A stretch of 64,000 nucleotides of DNA from Bradyrhizobium niftali (GCF_004571025.1 NZ_SPQT01000002.1:186001-250000), one strand, 5' to 3'. Positions 17,635 to 26,651 are shown, numbered from the stretch's first letter. The notes: generated from the letters alone by a model not told the origin. Translations and numbers: made by a program.

Positions 17635-17847
17635 TGAATGTTCCTGTTGGAATGTCGGACGAAATGAGGTCCGGGGGGAATGGACAGGCGTTTCCAGGTC
17701 GCGGTTCTTCCGTCCGCCGTTGGCGAAATGGTTGCCGCACGTGATGTCGGCCCGCTGCGGGATGACCTAGTCCGTGGACTTTTCGGACGATAGGGATCAA
17801 TCGTCCGGATGTTGTGTCCGATCGTCCATCGGATTAGCTTGGGCGGC

Positions 17848-18810
17848 ATGGATATCCTCGCCCAGGTGCTCGATCGCGTTCGTCTCGGTGGGACGTTGCT
17901 CTTCCACTTCGAGCTCGGCCACCCCTGGAATCTGGAGCTGCCGGCGCGCCCCTACGCGTTGTTTCACTACCTCAGCCGAGGCTCGGCGACCCTTGCGCTC
18001 GAACAGGGACAGGAAATCCAGATGACCGAGGGCGATTTCGTCGTCATCACGCGCGGCGAGCCCCACGTGTTTTATTCGGATCGCCGGGCCAAGCCTTTGC
18101 AGATTGTGGACCTCGATCGATCGTCGGCACGTCTTGGCGTCGTTCGTCACGGCGGCCGTGCAAAGCCGCTCTCGACCATGATCTGCGGCAATTTCACCGT
18201 GTCGCGGCCCTCGTTCGGCAGCGTGCTCGAGCTACTTCCGCCCGTGCTCCTGCTGAAGCCGACGGCGGACGGTGGCTGGCTCGAAGCCATCCTGCGCCGC
18301 ATGGTGAGCGAGTCCGCGCTCGAGCGTCCCGGGCAACGCGTCGCGCTTTCACGACTGACGGAAGTGCTCTTTGTCGAGGCGCTCCGAAGCTGGATCGCGT
18401 CTCTCAGTCCCGGACAAGGCGGCTGGCTCGGGGCCATATCGGACCCGCATATCGGACCGGCGCTCAAGCTGATCCACGAAAACCCGGAGCGGCCCTGGAC
18501 CCTGAGCGACCTCGGTCAGCGCGTGGGGCTCGGCCGCTCGGTATTTTCGGCGCGCTTCACCAGGCTCGTAGGTCAGTCCATGCATCGTTACGTGATCGAA
18601 CGCCGGATGGCGGAAGCGGCGTTCCTGCTTGAAACCAGCGACGAGCCCATCGCACGGATTGCGAGCCGGGTCGGTTACGAGACAGCGGCGGCGTTTTCAA
18701 AACTGTTCCACCGACATCACGGCCTGTCGCCCGGTCGCTACCGGGCCGCTCAGCGTCTTGATGGAGGCCACGCGCAACCGAACGGTTCGGAAGTGAAAGC
18801 ATCCGATTGA
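17848..18810 (+). CDS. AraC family transcriptional regulator
   Basis: 320 residues. An N-terminal cupin_6 ligand domain ([19 protein letters not shown], then [14 protein letters not shown]) is followed by two C-terminal AraC helix-turn-helix motifs ([20 protein letters not shown] and [20 protein letters not shown]). Start ATG 17848 (MDILAQVL). It is divergent from the exported hydrolase gene across 213 bases and probably regulates it. Immediately downstream lies the guaA-like fragment. Confidence 0.87.
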   Translation: MDILAQVLDRVRLGGTLLFHFELGHPWNLELPARPYALFHYLSRGSATLALEQGQEIQMTEGDFVVITRGEPHVFYSDRRAKPLQIVDLDRSSARLGVVRHGGRAKPLSTMICGNFTVSRPSFGSVLELLPPVLLLKPTADGGWLEAILRRMVSESALERPGQRVALSRLTEVLFVEALRSWIASLSPGQGGWLGAISDPHIGPALKLIHENPERPWTLSDLGQRVGLGRSVFSARFTRLVGQSMHRYVIERRMAEAAFLLETSDEPIARIASRVGYETAAAFSKLFHRHHGLSPGRYRAAQRLDGGHAQPNGSEVKASD

Positions 18811-18812
18811 CC

Positions 18813-18944
18813 TCGACCTTGCGCGCCGTCACCTCCACCGACGGCGTGACCGCCGACTTCTACCAGTTCGACATGACGTTCCTGGGCGAGACCGCCACGC
18901 GCATCATCAACGAGGTGATCCTTCCGATGCCGCGCCCGAAGTGA
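18813..18944 (+). pseudogene. fragment resembling the C-terminal end of GMP synthase (guaA)
   Basis: The frame reads [19 protein letters not shown] then [15 protein letters not shown], which matches the C-terminal dimerisation region of GuaA, normally followed by the VNRVVYDVTSKPPGTIEWE end. Here the match stops after RIINEV and continues as an unrelated ILPMPRPK before a stop. No other guaA sequence is in the window. The 3' end of guaA is a known insertion site for genomic islands, so a stray piece here suggests an island boundary or captured attachment region. Recognition is from memory of the family. Confidence 0.6.
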
Positions 18945-19046
18945 TCAGAACCATTCGGCCGGATCCGATCCGAGGGGGCGCGCTGGCGTCTCCCAACGCA
19001 TCGAAATGTCGTCGATGCGAACCGGAGGGAGGACACGCTGAGCCTC

Positions 19047-19718
19047 GTGGGACACGGTACGCGTCTATGCAGCAACCTCTACGACACGATGATCGGTCGG
19101 CAAGCCGCTGAAGCCCAACCAGTTCACATTCGATTGGCGGCAGCATGGTCGTCGCCAGAGGCCGAAGATATCCTTCGGCGCGCCCTGGTTCTATTGGCCG
19201 ACCACGAGCTCAACGCCTCCACGTTCACGGCACGAATTTGCGCCTCGACCGGGGCACCGCTTTCAGCATGTGTCCTTGCCGGCCTTTCGACCCTCACGGG
19301 GCCATTTCATGGCGCAGCTTCCAAAATGCTGCTGATGCTCGTGGAGGATGCGAAGAAGATCGGGTCGCAACAGGCGTTGAGCCAATGGCTATCACGAGGT
19401 CAACCGCTTCCGACATTTGGCCAGCCGCTCTATCCCGAAGGCGATCCGCGCGCGGCGTCCCTTTTGGCGCAATTCCGACCGAGCGACATGTTCGCGGAGA
19501 TCTGCTCAGTCGCCGAGGTGATGACCGGAGAACTGCCCAACATCGATTTTGCACTTGCCGCGCTTGCGGACGCTTATGCTCTCCCGGCCGACTCGCCTTT
19601 CATCATTTTTGCACTTGGCCGCGTCGTCGGCTGGATCGCGCATAGTCTTGAGCAGATTGAGACAGGACGATTGATCCGCCCCAGAGCGCAGTATATCGGA
19701 CCGAAGCTAAAGAAGTAG
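19047..19718 (+). pseudogene. 5'-truncated citrate synthase-like gene
   Basis: 223 residues matching only the C-terminal half of the citrate synthase/methylcitrate synthase family: RRALVLLADHELNASTFTAR, GPFHGAASK, LYPEGDPRA, LPNIDFALAAL and FALGRVVGWIAHSLEQ. Family members are about 380-430 residues, so the N-terminal half is absent. The conserved catalytic His before the PLYPEGDPRA motif is replaced by Gln (FGQPLYP instead of FGHPLYP). A GTG at 19047 gives the longest frame, preceded by GGGAGGA. Truncation and His loss argue against synthase activity. Confidence 0.7.
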
Positions 19719-19772
19719 CGCAAGCTACGGCTTGATCGGAGCCGATGTGTCCTCTGGCGATAGTGCTCCGTC

Positions 19773-20456
19773 TCACCAGATGAACGGAATCAGGCGCCGG
19801 CGCACACGGCGCGCGTAGTCGTCATAGCCCTCGAGGCCCGCGCGAAGCGTCTGCTCCTCGACGCCGATCCGGATGCCAAACAGGAGGGCGAGGATGGGGA
19901 CCGTCGCAAGTCCCCACCACGAGCCGAGCACGAGCGATGTCCCGGCGATGTAGAAGAGCGTGCCGAAATACATGGGATGGCGGACGATGGCATAGGGGCC
20001 TGTTGTGATGACCGCCTGCCCGCGGTCCCTTTGCAGTTTCACGACCGGCGCCGCGAAGCTGTTCGTGCGCATGGTCCAGTAGATGAACAACATCGCCGCC
20101 AGGAGGAGCCCGCAGCCAGCCCACTGCACGGAAGATGGCATTGCCGACCAGCGCCAGCGTGCCGCATCTGCCGCCATGAAGCCCATTCCTCCAAATATGA
20201 GGAGCAGGATTGGGATGAGAATCAGCTTGTCCGCGAGCGGCTGATCTTTCTGTACGGGCGGCTTGAGGCGCTCTCTGAGCAGGCTCGGATCGACGCGCGC
20301 CATGGTTGTCCCAAACACGACCGAGAGCGCGACCATCACTCCGAGATAGAGCCACCCTCCGGTGTAGTCCGTCGTGCCTGCAGCACCAAAGATGATCGCG
20401 CCCATGAAGGCGAACCAGACGATCGTTTGGACGATAAGATTTAGTACGAGACCCAT
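19773..20456 (-). CDS. isoprenylcysteine carboxyl methyltransferase family membrane protein
   Basis: 227 residues with five or six hydrophobic segments and the ICMT/PEMT-like signature GPYAIVRHPMYFG, LFYIAG, and the C-terminal EEQTLRAGLEGYDDYARRVRRRLIPF. Bacterial members may methylate lipids or small molecules with S-adenosylmethionine; substrate unknown. It lies 63 bases downstream of the GbsR/MarR gene on the same strand, so it is probably in that operon and controlled by the same operator. Confidence 0.82.
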   Translation of the reverse strand: MGLVLNLIVQTIVWFAFMGAIIFGAAGTTDYTGGWLYLGVMVALSVVFGTTMARVDPSLLRERLKPPVQKDQPLADKLILIPILLLIFGGMGFMAADAARWRWSAMPSSVQWAGCGLLLAAMLFIYWTMRTNSFAAPVVKLQRDRGQAVITTGPYAIVRHPMYFGTLFYIAGTSLVLGSWWGLATVPILALLFGIRIGVEEQTLRAGLEGYDDYARRVRRRLIPFIW

Positions 20457-20519
20457 CTTTCTGCCTTTCCCGTCGAAGGTTCGGATTCTTCCGCACGGTC
20501 AGCGCCGCTGCGGGGTTCC

Positions 20520-20981
20520 TCATTGCCGTCGTCGGCCACGCGTCCAGCGGCTGATGGCGTCCTCCATGGCGCCGCGCATGACCCGATAGAAGTCGGCCAT
20601 CTCCCTGAGACGCGCGCTTGCCGCCTTGGACGCAGCTATTTCAGCCCCGGCGTTCAACTGCCCGGCCAACGCGTCGAGCAGACGATTCTGCTGCCGGACC
20701 ATGACTTCGTAGTCGTCTGCTACGGCATAAAGCGCGCGTTTTGTCCCAGGTTCGCTATGGCGGCGCGCCAGCGTGTAACTCTCCAACAGTCGAGCGGCGA
20801 CGCTTGCGCTGCTCTTGCTGATCTCGAGGTCTTCGGTGATCTGATCGAGGCTGGCGGGGCGAGGGCAGAGAAGCAAATAGCCATAGAGACGGGCGGCGAC
20901 GGGCGGTACGCCCCAGGGCGTGAGCAGCCGTGCCACGTCCTCTGTGAACCGCTGCTCGTCCCTGCTGGTTTTGTTTGACAT
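20520..20981 (-). CDS. GbsR/MarR-type transcriptional regulator
   Basis: About 153 residues. Winged helix-turn-helix of the GbsR type: TPWGVPPVAARLYGYLLLCP, then SLDQITEDLEISKSSASVAARLLE, with a C-terminal helical dimerisation part. Two in-frame ATGs (20990 and 20981) are possible; both lie inside or beside a 22-bp palindrome, so autorepression is likely. It is upstream of the methyltransferase-like gene. Confidence 0.83.
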   Translation of the reverse strand: MSNKTSRDEQRFTEDVARLLTPWGVPPVAARLYGYLLLCPRPASLDQITEDLEISKSSASVAARLLESYTLARRHSEPGTKRALYAVADDYEVMVRQQNRLLDALAGQLNAGAEIAASKAASARLREMADFYRVMRGAMEDAISRWTRGRRRQ

Positions 20982-21001
20982 ATTCGGCATATCCCGAATA
21001 T
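20980..21001. promoter_or_regulatory. operator palindrome at the GbsR-type gene start
   Basis: ATATTCGG, six bases CATATC, then CCGAATAT: perfect 8-bp arms. It overlaps the regulator's start codon, as expected for autoregulation by a dimeric winged-helix protein. Confidence 0.7.
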
Positions 21002-21129
21002 ATAGAATTAAAGGCCGGCTGCAAGCGTCAAGCGGGGGCTCATGCCTCCCTGTCAGTGCGCTGCTGCCTATGTTTTGCAGGATCGGCATCATGTCGCCGG
21101 AGTTCACGCTTCGGCGGGAGCCTAGCACC

Positions 21130-21870
21130 ATGACGGTCGTCGAGCAGAAAACCGTGGCGTGCCTCGGATCGAGCAGCACGGCAGGCAAAGGGCAGGCCTT
21201 CGACTGGATCGCCGAGCTGCGCGCCCGCCCGCGCAATGCGCAAGTCAAATTCGAGAACTTCGGTGTCGGTGGTGACCTGGCCTACAATGCGCTCAAGCGA
21301 TTGCCTGCGGTGCTTGCCTGTCGTCCCAGCAAGGTCGTCGTCTGGGTTGGTGGCAACGATGTCCTCGCCCTCGTGTCGAGGCGGGCGCGGCGCTTCTTCT
21401 CGATTTCAAAGCACCTTCCATGCGCCCCGTCGCCTGGCTGGTTCCGCGAGAACCTCACCGAACTGGCCCGCAGGCTGAAGAGCGATGCGGCTGCAGATAT
21501 CGGGCTTTGCTCACTCTGCCCGATCGGCGAGAACCTGGATTCGGAGGACCCGTTCCAGAAGGAGCTCAACCGCCGGGTCAAGGAATATTCCGATATCGTG
21601 GCTGCCGTCGCAGATGAGGAGAACTGCCGCTACATTGAACTCTATGAAGCGATCGCGGAGGAGCTTCGCGCTTCACCCGGTCAGGCATTCACGTCATTTG
21701 GTTTCTTGCCATTCTATCTTGACGCGTTCCGTGTGCTCGTGCTGCGGCGAAGCATCGACGAGGTCGCGCGCATGAATGGATGGCGTTTCCATACCGATGG
21801 CGTGCACCTGAATAGCCGCGCGGGACGGATCGTGGCGGATCGTATTCAAGAGTTCATCGACGCCTGCTAA
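21130..21870 (+). CDS. SGNH/GDSL-type hydrolase
   Basis: 246 residues from ATG 21130 (MTVVEQKTVACLGSSSTAGK). Block I nucleophile Ser in LGSSSTAG; Gly block in NFGVGGDLAYNAL; block III Asn in VVWVGGNDVL; block V Asp/His in DGVHLNSRAGRIVAD. These four make the SGNH set for esterase or lipase activity. No signal peptide in this start choice. It is divergent from the GbsR gene. Confidence 0.83.
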   Translation: MTVVEQKTVACLGSSSTAGKGQAFDWIAELRARPRNAQVKFENFGVGGDLAYNALKRLPAVLACRPSKVVVWVGGNDVLALVSRRARRFFSISKHLPCAPSPGWFRENLTELARRLKSDAAADIGLCSLCPIGENLDSEDPFQKELNRRVKEYSDIVAAVADEENCRYIELYEAIAEELRASPGQAFTSFGFLPFYLDAFRVLVLRRSIDEVARMNGWRFHTDGVHLNSRAGRIVADRIQEFIDAC

Positions 21871-21993
21871 GGTGATCCTCGCCTCTATTCGCGCCGTAGG
21901 CGTAGCCGCGCCAACTTCATGTGCGATGTCGAAGCGAGGTCACCAGCGAGGCACAAGGTGCAATCATTGCATGATATTCAACGGAGCAGCGCC

Positions 21994-22377
21994 ATGGACG
22001 AGCGGCGGACATCGAGCGTAGTCGCAATCATTCCCTGCAACGACCTTGATGCAGCGGAACGGTGGTGGAACAGGCTCGGCTTCTTCAGGCCGGTCGATCA
22101 AGGCTACGAAGAATATCGGATGCTGTCGGATGGTGTTGGTGGCGAGGTGCATTTGCAGCAGGCGGTGGAGGGCTGGCTCACTCCGGGGAGCAACCCGTTC
22201 GGCGTCTACGTCTACACGCCCCGGGTCCGCGGCCTGGCTGCGGCGATGAGCCCGGAGATCGCCGAGCCGAGCCGCGTGGCCGAGCACAAGCCGTGGGGCA
22301 TGTATGAATTCGCGCTCAATGGCCCCGACGACCTGCTCGTCCGCGTGGGCTGGCCGAGCCGGCTGATGACGGATTAG
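21994..22377 (+). CDS. glyoxalase/bleomycin resistance-like protein
   Basis: 127 residues, a single vicinal-oxygen-chelate fold: AIIPCNDLDAAERWWNRLGF (beta-alpha entry), GEVHLQQAV, and the C-terminal KPWGMYEFALNGPDDLLVRVGWP, where a Glu/His usually binds metal. It could be a dioxygenase, lyase or a drug-binding protein. ATG 21994 preceded by GGAGCA. It appears monocistronic. Confidence 0.75.
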   Translation: MDERRTSSVVAIIPCNDLDAAERWWNRLGFFRPVDQGYEEYRMLSDGVGGEVHLQQAVEGWLTPGSNPFGVYVYTPRVRGLAAAMSPEIAEPSRVAEHKPWGMYEFALNGPDDLLVRVGWPSRLMTD

Positions 22378-22509
22378 GTCCGGCGCTGGCGCAAGCCTCT
22401 TCGGCGCTCGATCGTCGCAGCTTGTGAAGCATCTCACACGCACGCTCACACTGTCGTGGACGACGACGAACACCTGCAGCAGGGCCCGGATCCGCTGTTA
22501 AATTAAGTA

Positions 22510-22537
22510 TTGACTTATATAAGTCGATACCGATATT
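22510..22537 (+). promoter_or_regulatory. promoter with ArsR-type operator
   Basis: TTGACT at 22510-22515 (-35) and GATATT at 22532-22537 (-10), spacing 16. A perfect 14-bp palindrome GACTTATATAAGTC covers 22512-22525, between and overlapping the promoter boxes. This is the typical site for small ArsR repressors encoded beside SRPBCC proteins; the ArsR gene here is at 23230. Confidence 0.7.
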
Positions 22538-22567
22538 CATCGGCGTGAAACGACAGGGAGAACCGGG

Positions 22568-23230
22568 ATGGAGATCGACGTTGTCAGGGTGTTGGGGCTC
22601 GCCACGCGTTCGGTGCGCAATTTCGAGAAGGACGGGAGAGCGGCCAGCGCGGTCACGTTGACGCGGCTCTACGACACGAGCGTCGATGATCTCTGGGACG
22701 CGCTGACGAGCAGGGAGCGCATCCCGCGCTGGTTCCTTCCGGTCGAGGGCGACCTCCAATTGGGAGGAAGGTACCAGCTCAAGGGAAACGCGGGCGGCAC
22801 CATCACGGCTTGCGCGCCGCCAACTCATTTTGCCGCGACGTGGGAGTTCGGTGGCGCCACAAGCTGGATCGACGTCGCGCTGGCGGCAGAACGCAGCCAG
22901 GCGCGCTTGACTCTTGAGCACACCGCGATGATCGAGGATCATTGGAATCAGTTCGGTCCGGGCGCGGTGGGGATCGGTTGGGACCTTTCCATTGCGGGAC
23001 TTGAGCGATATCTCGCGACGGGAGCGGCAGTCGACCATGAGACGGCGGAGGCGTGGATGGGCTCGCCCGAGGGCAAGGAGTTCATGACGAGGAGCGGGGA
23101 GTATTGGCGCGCAGCACATGTCGCGAGCGGGGTCGATCCGGCCTTGGCGAAGGAGCGCTCGGACCGCACCATTGCCTTCTATCGCGGCGAAATGCCGCCC
23201 GATATCGCGCATCCCGGTACAGGAAGCTGA
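22568..23230 (+). CDS. SRPBCC (AHSA1-like) domain protein
   Basis: 220 residues. An extra N-terminal segment of about 30 residues precedes the SRPBCC fold: VTLTRLYDTSVDDLWDALTS, IPRWFLPVEGDLQLGGRYQL, and ATWEFGG. The fold makes a hydrophobic ligand pocket; AHSA1-type members in such pairs are thought to bind or modify small hydrophobic molecules. ATG with GGGAGAA upstream. Its stop overlaps the start of the ArsR gene by one base. Confidence 0.82.
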   Translation: MEIDVVRVLGLATRSVRNFEKDGRAASAVTLTRLYDTSVDDLWDALTSRERIPRWFLPVEGDLQLGGRYQLKGNAGGTITACAPPTHFAATWEFGGATSWIDVALAAERSQARLTLEHTAMIEDHWNQFGPGAVGIGWDLSIAGLERYLATGAAVDHETAEAWMGSPEGKEFMTRSGEYWRAAHVASGVDPALAKERSDRTIAFYRGEMPPDIAHPGTGS

Positions 23231-23592
23231 TGCACATCTTCGAAGTCCTCGCCGATCCCGTGCGTCGTCGCATCCTCGAACTGCTCGTACCGGGGGAAAT
23301 GGCGTCCGGAGAAGTCGTGGAGGCGATCGGGGCCGAATTCGGGATCACGCAGGCCGCCGTGTCGCAGCATCTGAAGGTGCTGCGCGAGAGCGGCTTTGCG
23401 ACGGTTCGGGCGGAGGCGCAAAGACGGTTCTACGCGGTCGACGTGGCAGGACTTCAGGCGGTGGATGCGTGGATCGGTCAGTTCAGGAATTTCTGGGAGC
23501 CGAAGCTGGACGCGCTGGCGACGGAGATCGCGCGCGGCAAGCGGGAGCGGCGTAACGCGCCTATGACGAAACGGAGCGGCAAGAGGGCCTGA
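23230..23592 (+). CDS. ArsR family repressor
   Basis: 120 residues. Winged helix (FEVLADPVRRRILELLVPGE, GITQAAVSQHLKVLRESGFA, VRAEAQRRFYAVD). No metal-binding cysteines, so it is not a metal sensor; it belongs to the group encoded with SRPBCC proteins. It is translated by stop-start overlap from the SRPBCC gene. The usual order is regulator first; here it is second. The palindrome at 22512 is the likely operator. Confidence 0.87.
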   Translation: MHIFEVLADPVRRRILELLVPGEMASGEVVEAIGAEFGITQAAVSQHLKVLRESGFATVRAEAQRRFYAVDVAGLQAVDAWIGQFRNFWEPKLDALATEIARGKRERRNAPMTKRSGKRA

Positions 23593-23722
23593 TCGGGGAG
23601 ACCAGCGTGCCCCGCTCATTGCCAAGCGCGCGGCGACGGTCACCTCGGCACAAATGCTGGATGTTGACCACGTGGGGCCATGATACGTGCGAGCTCTTCA
23701 TCCGCTTCCGGAGCTTGCTTGC

Positions 23723-24982
23723 ATGTCCGTCGCCGCCGCCGCCAACCAACACCCCGCATCCGCGACCGAAACCGACCCGGAATCCCTCGGCTGGATGAAG
23801 GGCTTCCCGCCCGCGCCCGACCGCACCGTCGCCTTCCAGGACGGCTCGTTCCGCAGCTTCCCCGAGCTGCGCTGGGCCTGGAGCAATATCCGCCAGCTGG
23901 TGCCGACCGTGAACGTCTGGCGCGGGGCAGGGCCCGCGTCGGTGTTGTCGCGCGAGGACCAAGACATCGGCGCGGTCGCCTCGGTCACCATGGACGGCCG
24001 CCCCATGACCTTCGCGAAGATGCTGGAGGAGACCTATGCCGACGGCATCGCGGTGCTGCACCAGGGCAAGCTGATCTACGAGCGCTACTTCGGCGCGTTG
24101 AAGCCGCACAAGCCGCATATCGGGATGTCGGTGACGAAATCCTTCACCGGCGTGCTCGCCGGCATTCTGGTGACCGAGGGCAGGGTCGATCCGCAGGCGC
24201 CAGTGACCGACTATGTGCCGGAGCTGAAGGCGAGCGCATTCGGGGACGCGCGCGTGCACGAGGTCATGGATATGACCACGGGCCTCGAATACACCGAAGT
24301 CTACACCGACAGGAATTCGCATGTGTGGGGCCTGCGGCGCGCCAACGGCATGGCGCCGATTCCGCCTGACTATGACGGCCCGACCACCATCTTCGATTTC
24401 CTCGTCGCGCAGAAGAAGCAGGGCGAGCACGGCAAGGCCTTTGCCTACAAGACCGTCAACACCGACGTGCTCGCCTGGATCATCAGGCGCGCCAGCGGCA
24501 TGACGCTGTCCGATCTTCTCTCGGAACGGATCTGGACGCCCATGGGCGCGGAGGAAGACGCACATTATCACGTCGACCGCATCGGCACCGAGAGCGGCGG
24601 CGGCGGCCTGTCCACCACGCTGCGTGATCTCGCCCGTTTCGGCGAGACCATGCGCAATCACGGCCGCTTCAACGGCCGCCAGATCGTGCCGTCGTCGGTG
24701 GTCGAGGACATCGCGCGCGGCGGTGATCCCGAAAAGTTCAAGCCGGCCGGCTACACCACATTGCCGGGTGCCTCCTATCGCAATCAATGGTGGGTCACGC
24801 ACAACGCCCACGGCGCCTACATGGCGCGCGGCGTCCATGGCCAGGGCATCTACGTCGATCCCAAGGCCGAGATGGTGATCGCGCGCTACGCCTCGCACCC
24901 TGTCGCGGGCAACGCCGCCAACGATCCGGTGACGCTGCCGGCCTACATGGCGCTGGCGAAGGCGCTGACGGCGGGCGGGTGA
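23723..24982 (+). CDS. serine hydrolase, beta-lactamase / 6-aminohexanoate-dimer hydrolase-like
   Basis: 419 residues from ATG 23723. Catalytic SxxK motif SVTK at about residue 140 in IGMSVTKSFTG; second motif Tyr region FAYKTVNTDVLAWI at about 245; a GGGGLSTTLRDLARFG segment and YRNQWWVTH typical of NylB-like and class C beta-lactamase-fold esterases. No clear signal peptide. A piece of a close paralogue lies at 13274-13511. Substrate unknown, probably an ester or amide. Confidence 0.87.
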   Translation: MSVAAAANQHPASATETDPESLGWMKGFPPAPDRTVAFQDGSFRSFPELRWAWSNIRQLVPTVNVWRGAGPASVLSREDQDIGAVASVTMDGRPMTFAKMLEETYADGIAVLHQGKLIYERYFGALKPHKPHIGMSVTKSFTGVLAGILVTEGRVDPQAPVTDYVPELKASAFGDARVHEVMDMTTGLEYTEVYTDRNSHVWGLRRANGMAPIPPDYDGPTTIFDFLVAQKKQGEHGKAFAYKTVNTDVLAWIIRRASGMTLSDLLSERIWTPMGAEEDAHYHVDRIGTESGGGGLSTTLRDLARFGETMRNHGRFNGRQIVPSSVVEDIARGGDPEKFKPAGYTTLPGASYRNQWWVTHNAHGAYMARGVHGQGIYVDPKAEMVIARYASHPVAGNAANDPVTLPAYMALAKALTAGG

Positions 24983-25063
24983 GCGGGACCGGGAGGCATG
25001 GTCGTGAATTCGCCCATGGCGGCACAGAGCTGACGCCGCATTGACTGGCTGGAAGGCAATCTC

Positions 25064-25525
25064 TTGAAACGGTCCGCCGTGTGGTTTGGGTTGATGGGGC
25101 CGGCGGTCGGATTCGCGATGATGTTTGCCGTCTCGCTCGCGGGAATCTTCTGGCAGATGGTCATGAGGTCAAGCGACGCCGTTCTGCCGAATGGCTCGCT
25201 GGTCTCGACCGCGCTTGGTGTCCTGACGCTCATCCCTGTCCTTTTGATCGGGGCCTATGTCGTCGGGGCGCCCGCCGCCTTTGCCGTCGGCGCGGCGACG
25301 CGATGGATGTCGAACCGCGCCTTCTCGAAGTCATGGATCGTCGCCGCTAGCCTTCTCATCGGAGCCGGGATCAGCATGGCGACGATCTATTGGCTCGATG
25401 AATTCGTGATCCCGCATCCCCATTTGGGTTCGGCGCCCATGTTTGGTCCGCGCATGTGGGTCATCGTCGGAGGCGTTGGTGCCGCTTCGGCGGTGATGTG
25501 CACGCTGGCCGCCATGCGTCGCTAG
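25064..25525 (+). CDS. hypothetical membrane protein
   Basis: 153 residues, TTG start with GGAAGG upstream. Four hydrophobic segments (about 8-32, 49-75, 91-111 and 129-148). No family recognised. Short loops and no catalytic motif visible. It lies between the serine hydrolase and the GFA gene and converges with the latter. Confidence 0.6.
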   Translation: MKRSAVWFGLMGPAVGFAMMFAVSLAGIFWQMVMRSSDAVLPNGSLVSTALGVLTLIPVLLIGAYVVGAPAAFAVGAATRWMSNRAFSKSWIVAASLLIGAGISMATIYWLDEFVIPHPHLGSAPMFGPRMWVIVGGVGAASAVMCTLAAMRR

Positions 25526-25547
25526 CTTTCGCTCTACCTGGCTATCG

Positions 25548-25961
25548 TCAACGCGATCCCGGATGCCATTCCGGCAGCTTGGGAATCTCTGGATCGAGAT
25601 GATCCCATGCATAGCCGCGCGAGCAGAACAGGGCGACCGCCGGTTTGAACGTGCTGGCATCGTCCAGCGTGCCGACATAGATGCCGATGAATTCGGGTTT
25701 CTCGTCCGGTTTGTTGTAGATCGGCGAACCGCAGTTCGGACAAAATCCTTTGCGCTTGACCGCGCCGCCGTCTGCCGTGCGGGCGATTTCGCGCACTTCG
25801 CCGGTGACGGAGAGAGCGTTGCGCGGGAATACGAAGACGGAGCTATGACCGGTCCCCGTATCGCGCTGGCAGTCGTGGCACTGGCATTGGAAGCCGCGGA
25901 TCGGCGGCTCAGAGATCGAATATCGAACAGATCCGCAAGAACATCTGCCCGTGAGAGTCAT
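25548..25961 (-). CDS. GFA family (glutathione-dependent formaldehyde-activating enzyme-like) protein
   Basis: 137 residues of the Mss4-like beta fold with zinc ligands in CSCGSVRY, CQCHDC and CPNCGSPI. Despite the name, most such proteins are of unknown function; they may form S-hydroxymethyl or other glutathione adducts. Start ATG 25961 (MTLTGRCSCG). It lies 58 bases downstream of the HxlR gene on the same strand and may share its transcript. Confidence 0.83.
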   Translation of the reverse strand: MTLTGRCSCGSVRYSISEPPIRGFQCQCHDCQRDTGTGHSSVFVFPRNALSVTGEVREIARTADGGAVKRKGFCPNCGSPIYNKPDEKPEFIGIYVGTLDDASTFKPAVALFCSRGYAWDHLDPEIPKLPEWHPGSR

Positions 25962-26019
25962 TGGCACCGGCCTCCACAAATTGATCCGAACGCAATGTCA
26001 GGCGTTGTTTTTGACCAGC

Positions 26020-26562
26020 TCATCTCTTCGTCTTGACCCGGCGGGGCAATTTTTCGGGTGTTGGGGTGACATCTTTCTGTCCAGTGACCGCCTTCGCAAA
26101 CGCAGCCTGAAGCTTCGCGATGACAGACGGCCCCTTCATCGGACGTCCGAGGTGGAGACTCCGCAGTTCGTCCATGAAGTCCGACCAGAGATCCGGCCCT
26201 CCTTCCTCCAGGAGTTGCGCGCGAACCGAAAGAACGCGTGTGGCTGGCGTATGCCGGCGTCCCCAGGCTCCCATCATGGCGAGCAGGGGGACAAGCTGAA
26301 TTGCCGGCTCCGTCAGGCTGTAGACCGCTTTCTGGCGATGCGTTGGATCGTCGGATCTCGAGAGCAGCCCGGCATCGACGAGGCGATGCAACCGATCCGC
26401 CAGAATGTTGGACGCGATCCCTTCTTCGGATTGCGTCAGCAACTCACGGAAATGCCGGCGATTGCCGACCAAAATGTCGCGGATGACGATAAGGCTCCAC
26501 CTGTCGCCGAGCATTTCCAGAGTGAGATTGATCGGGCAGCCGGACCGATGTGGCTCAACCAT
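26020..26562 (-). CDS. HxlR family transcriptional regulator
   Basis: About 180 residues. The HxlR signature CPINLTLEMLGDRWSLIVIRDIL is followed by a winged helix (HFRELLTQSEEGIASNILADRLHRL, DPTHRQKAVYSLTE). The second ATG (26562) has an AGGA eight bases upstream; the first (26577) would add five residues. It is divergent from an SDR gene, with an operator-like array between them. Confidence 0.85.
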   Translation of the reverse strand: MVEPHRSGCPINLTLEMLGDRWSLIVIRDILVGNRRHFRELLTQSEEGIASNILADRLHRLVDAGLLSRSDDPTHRQKAVYSLTEPAIQLVPLLAMMGAWGRRHTPATRVLSVRAQLLEEGGPDLWSDFMDELRSLHLGRPMKGPSVIAKLQAAFAKAVTGQKDVTPTPEKLPRRVKTKR

Positions 26563-26593
26563 TCGCAAAGTCCTCATTGGAAGCTAATTGACA

Positions 26594-26637
26594 AAACTGA
26601 TCCCATTATGCAAGTAGTTTTAAAATGCAATCAGTTT
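26594..26637. promoter_or_regulatory. HxlR operator array between divergent genes
   Basis: AAACTGAT at 26594-26601 and ATCAGTTT at 26630-26637 are perfect inverted copies. Inside, ATGCAAnnAGTTT occurs twice in direct orientation at 26608-26620 and 26625-26637, a 17-base period. The array lies between the HxlR and SDR starts, so one bound regulator could control both genes. Confidence 0.6.
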
Positions 26638-26651
26638 GAGGCGAGGCGCCG

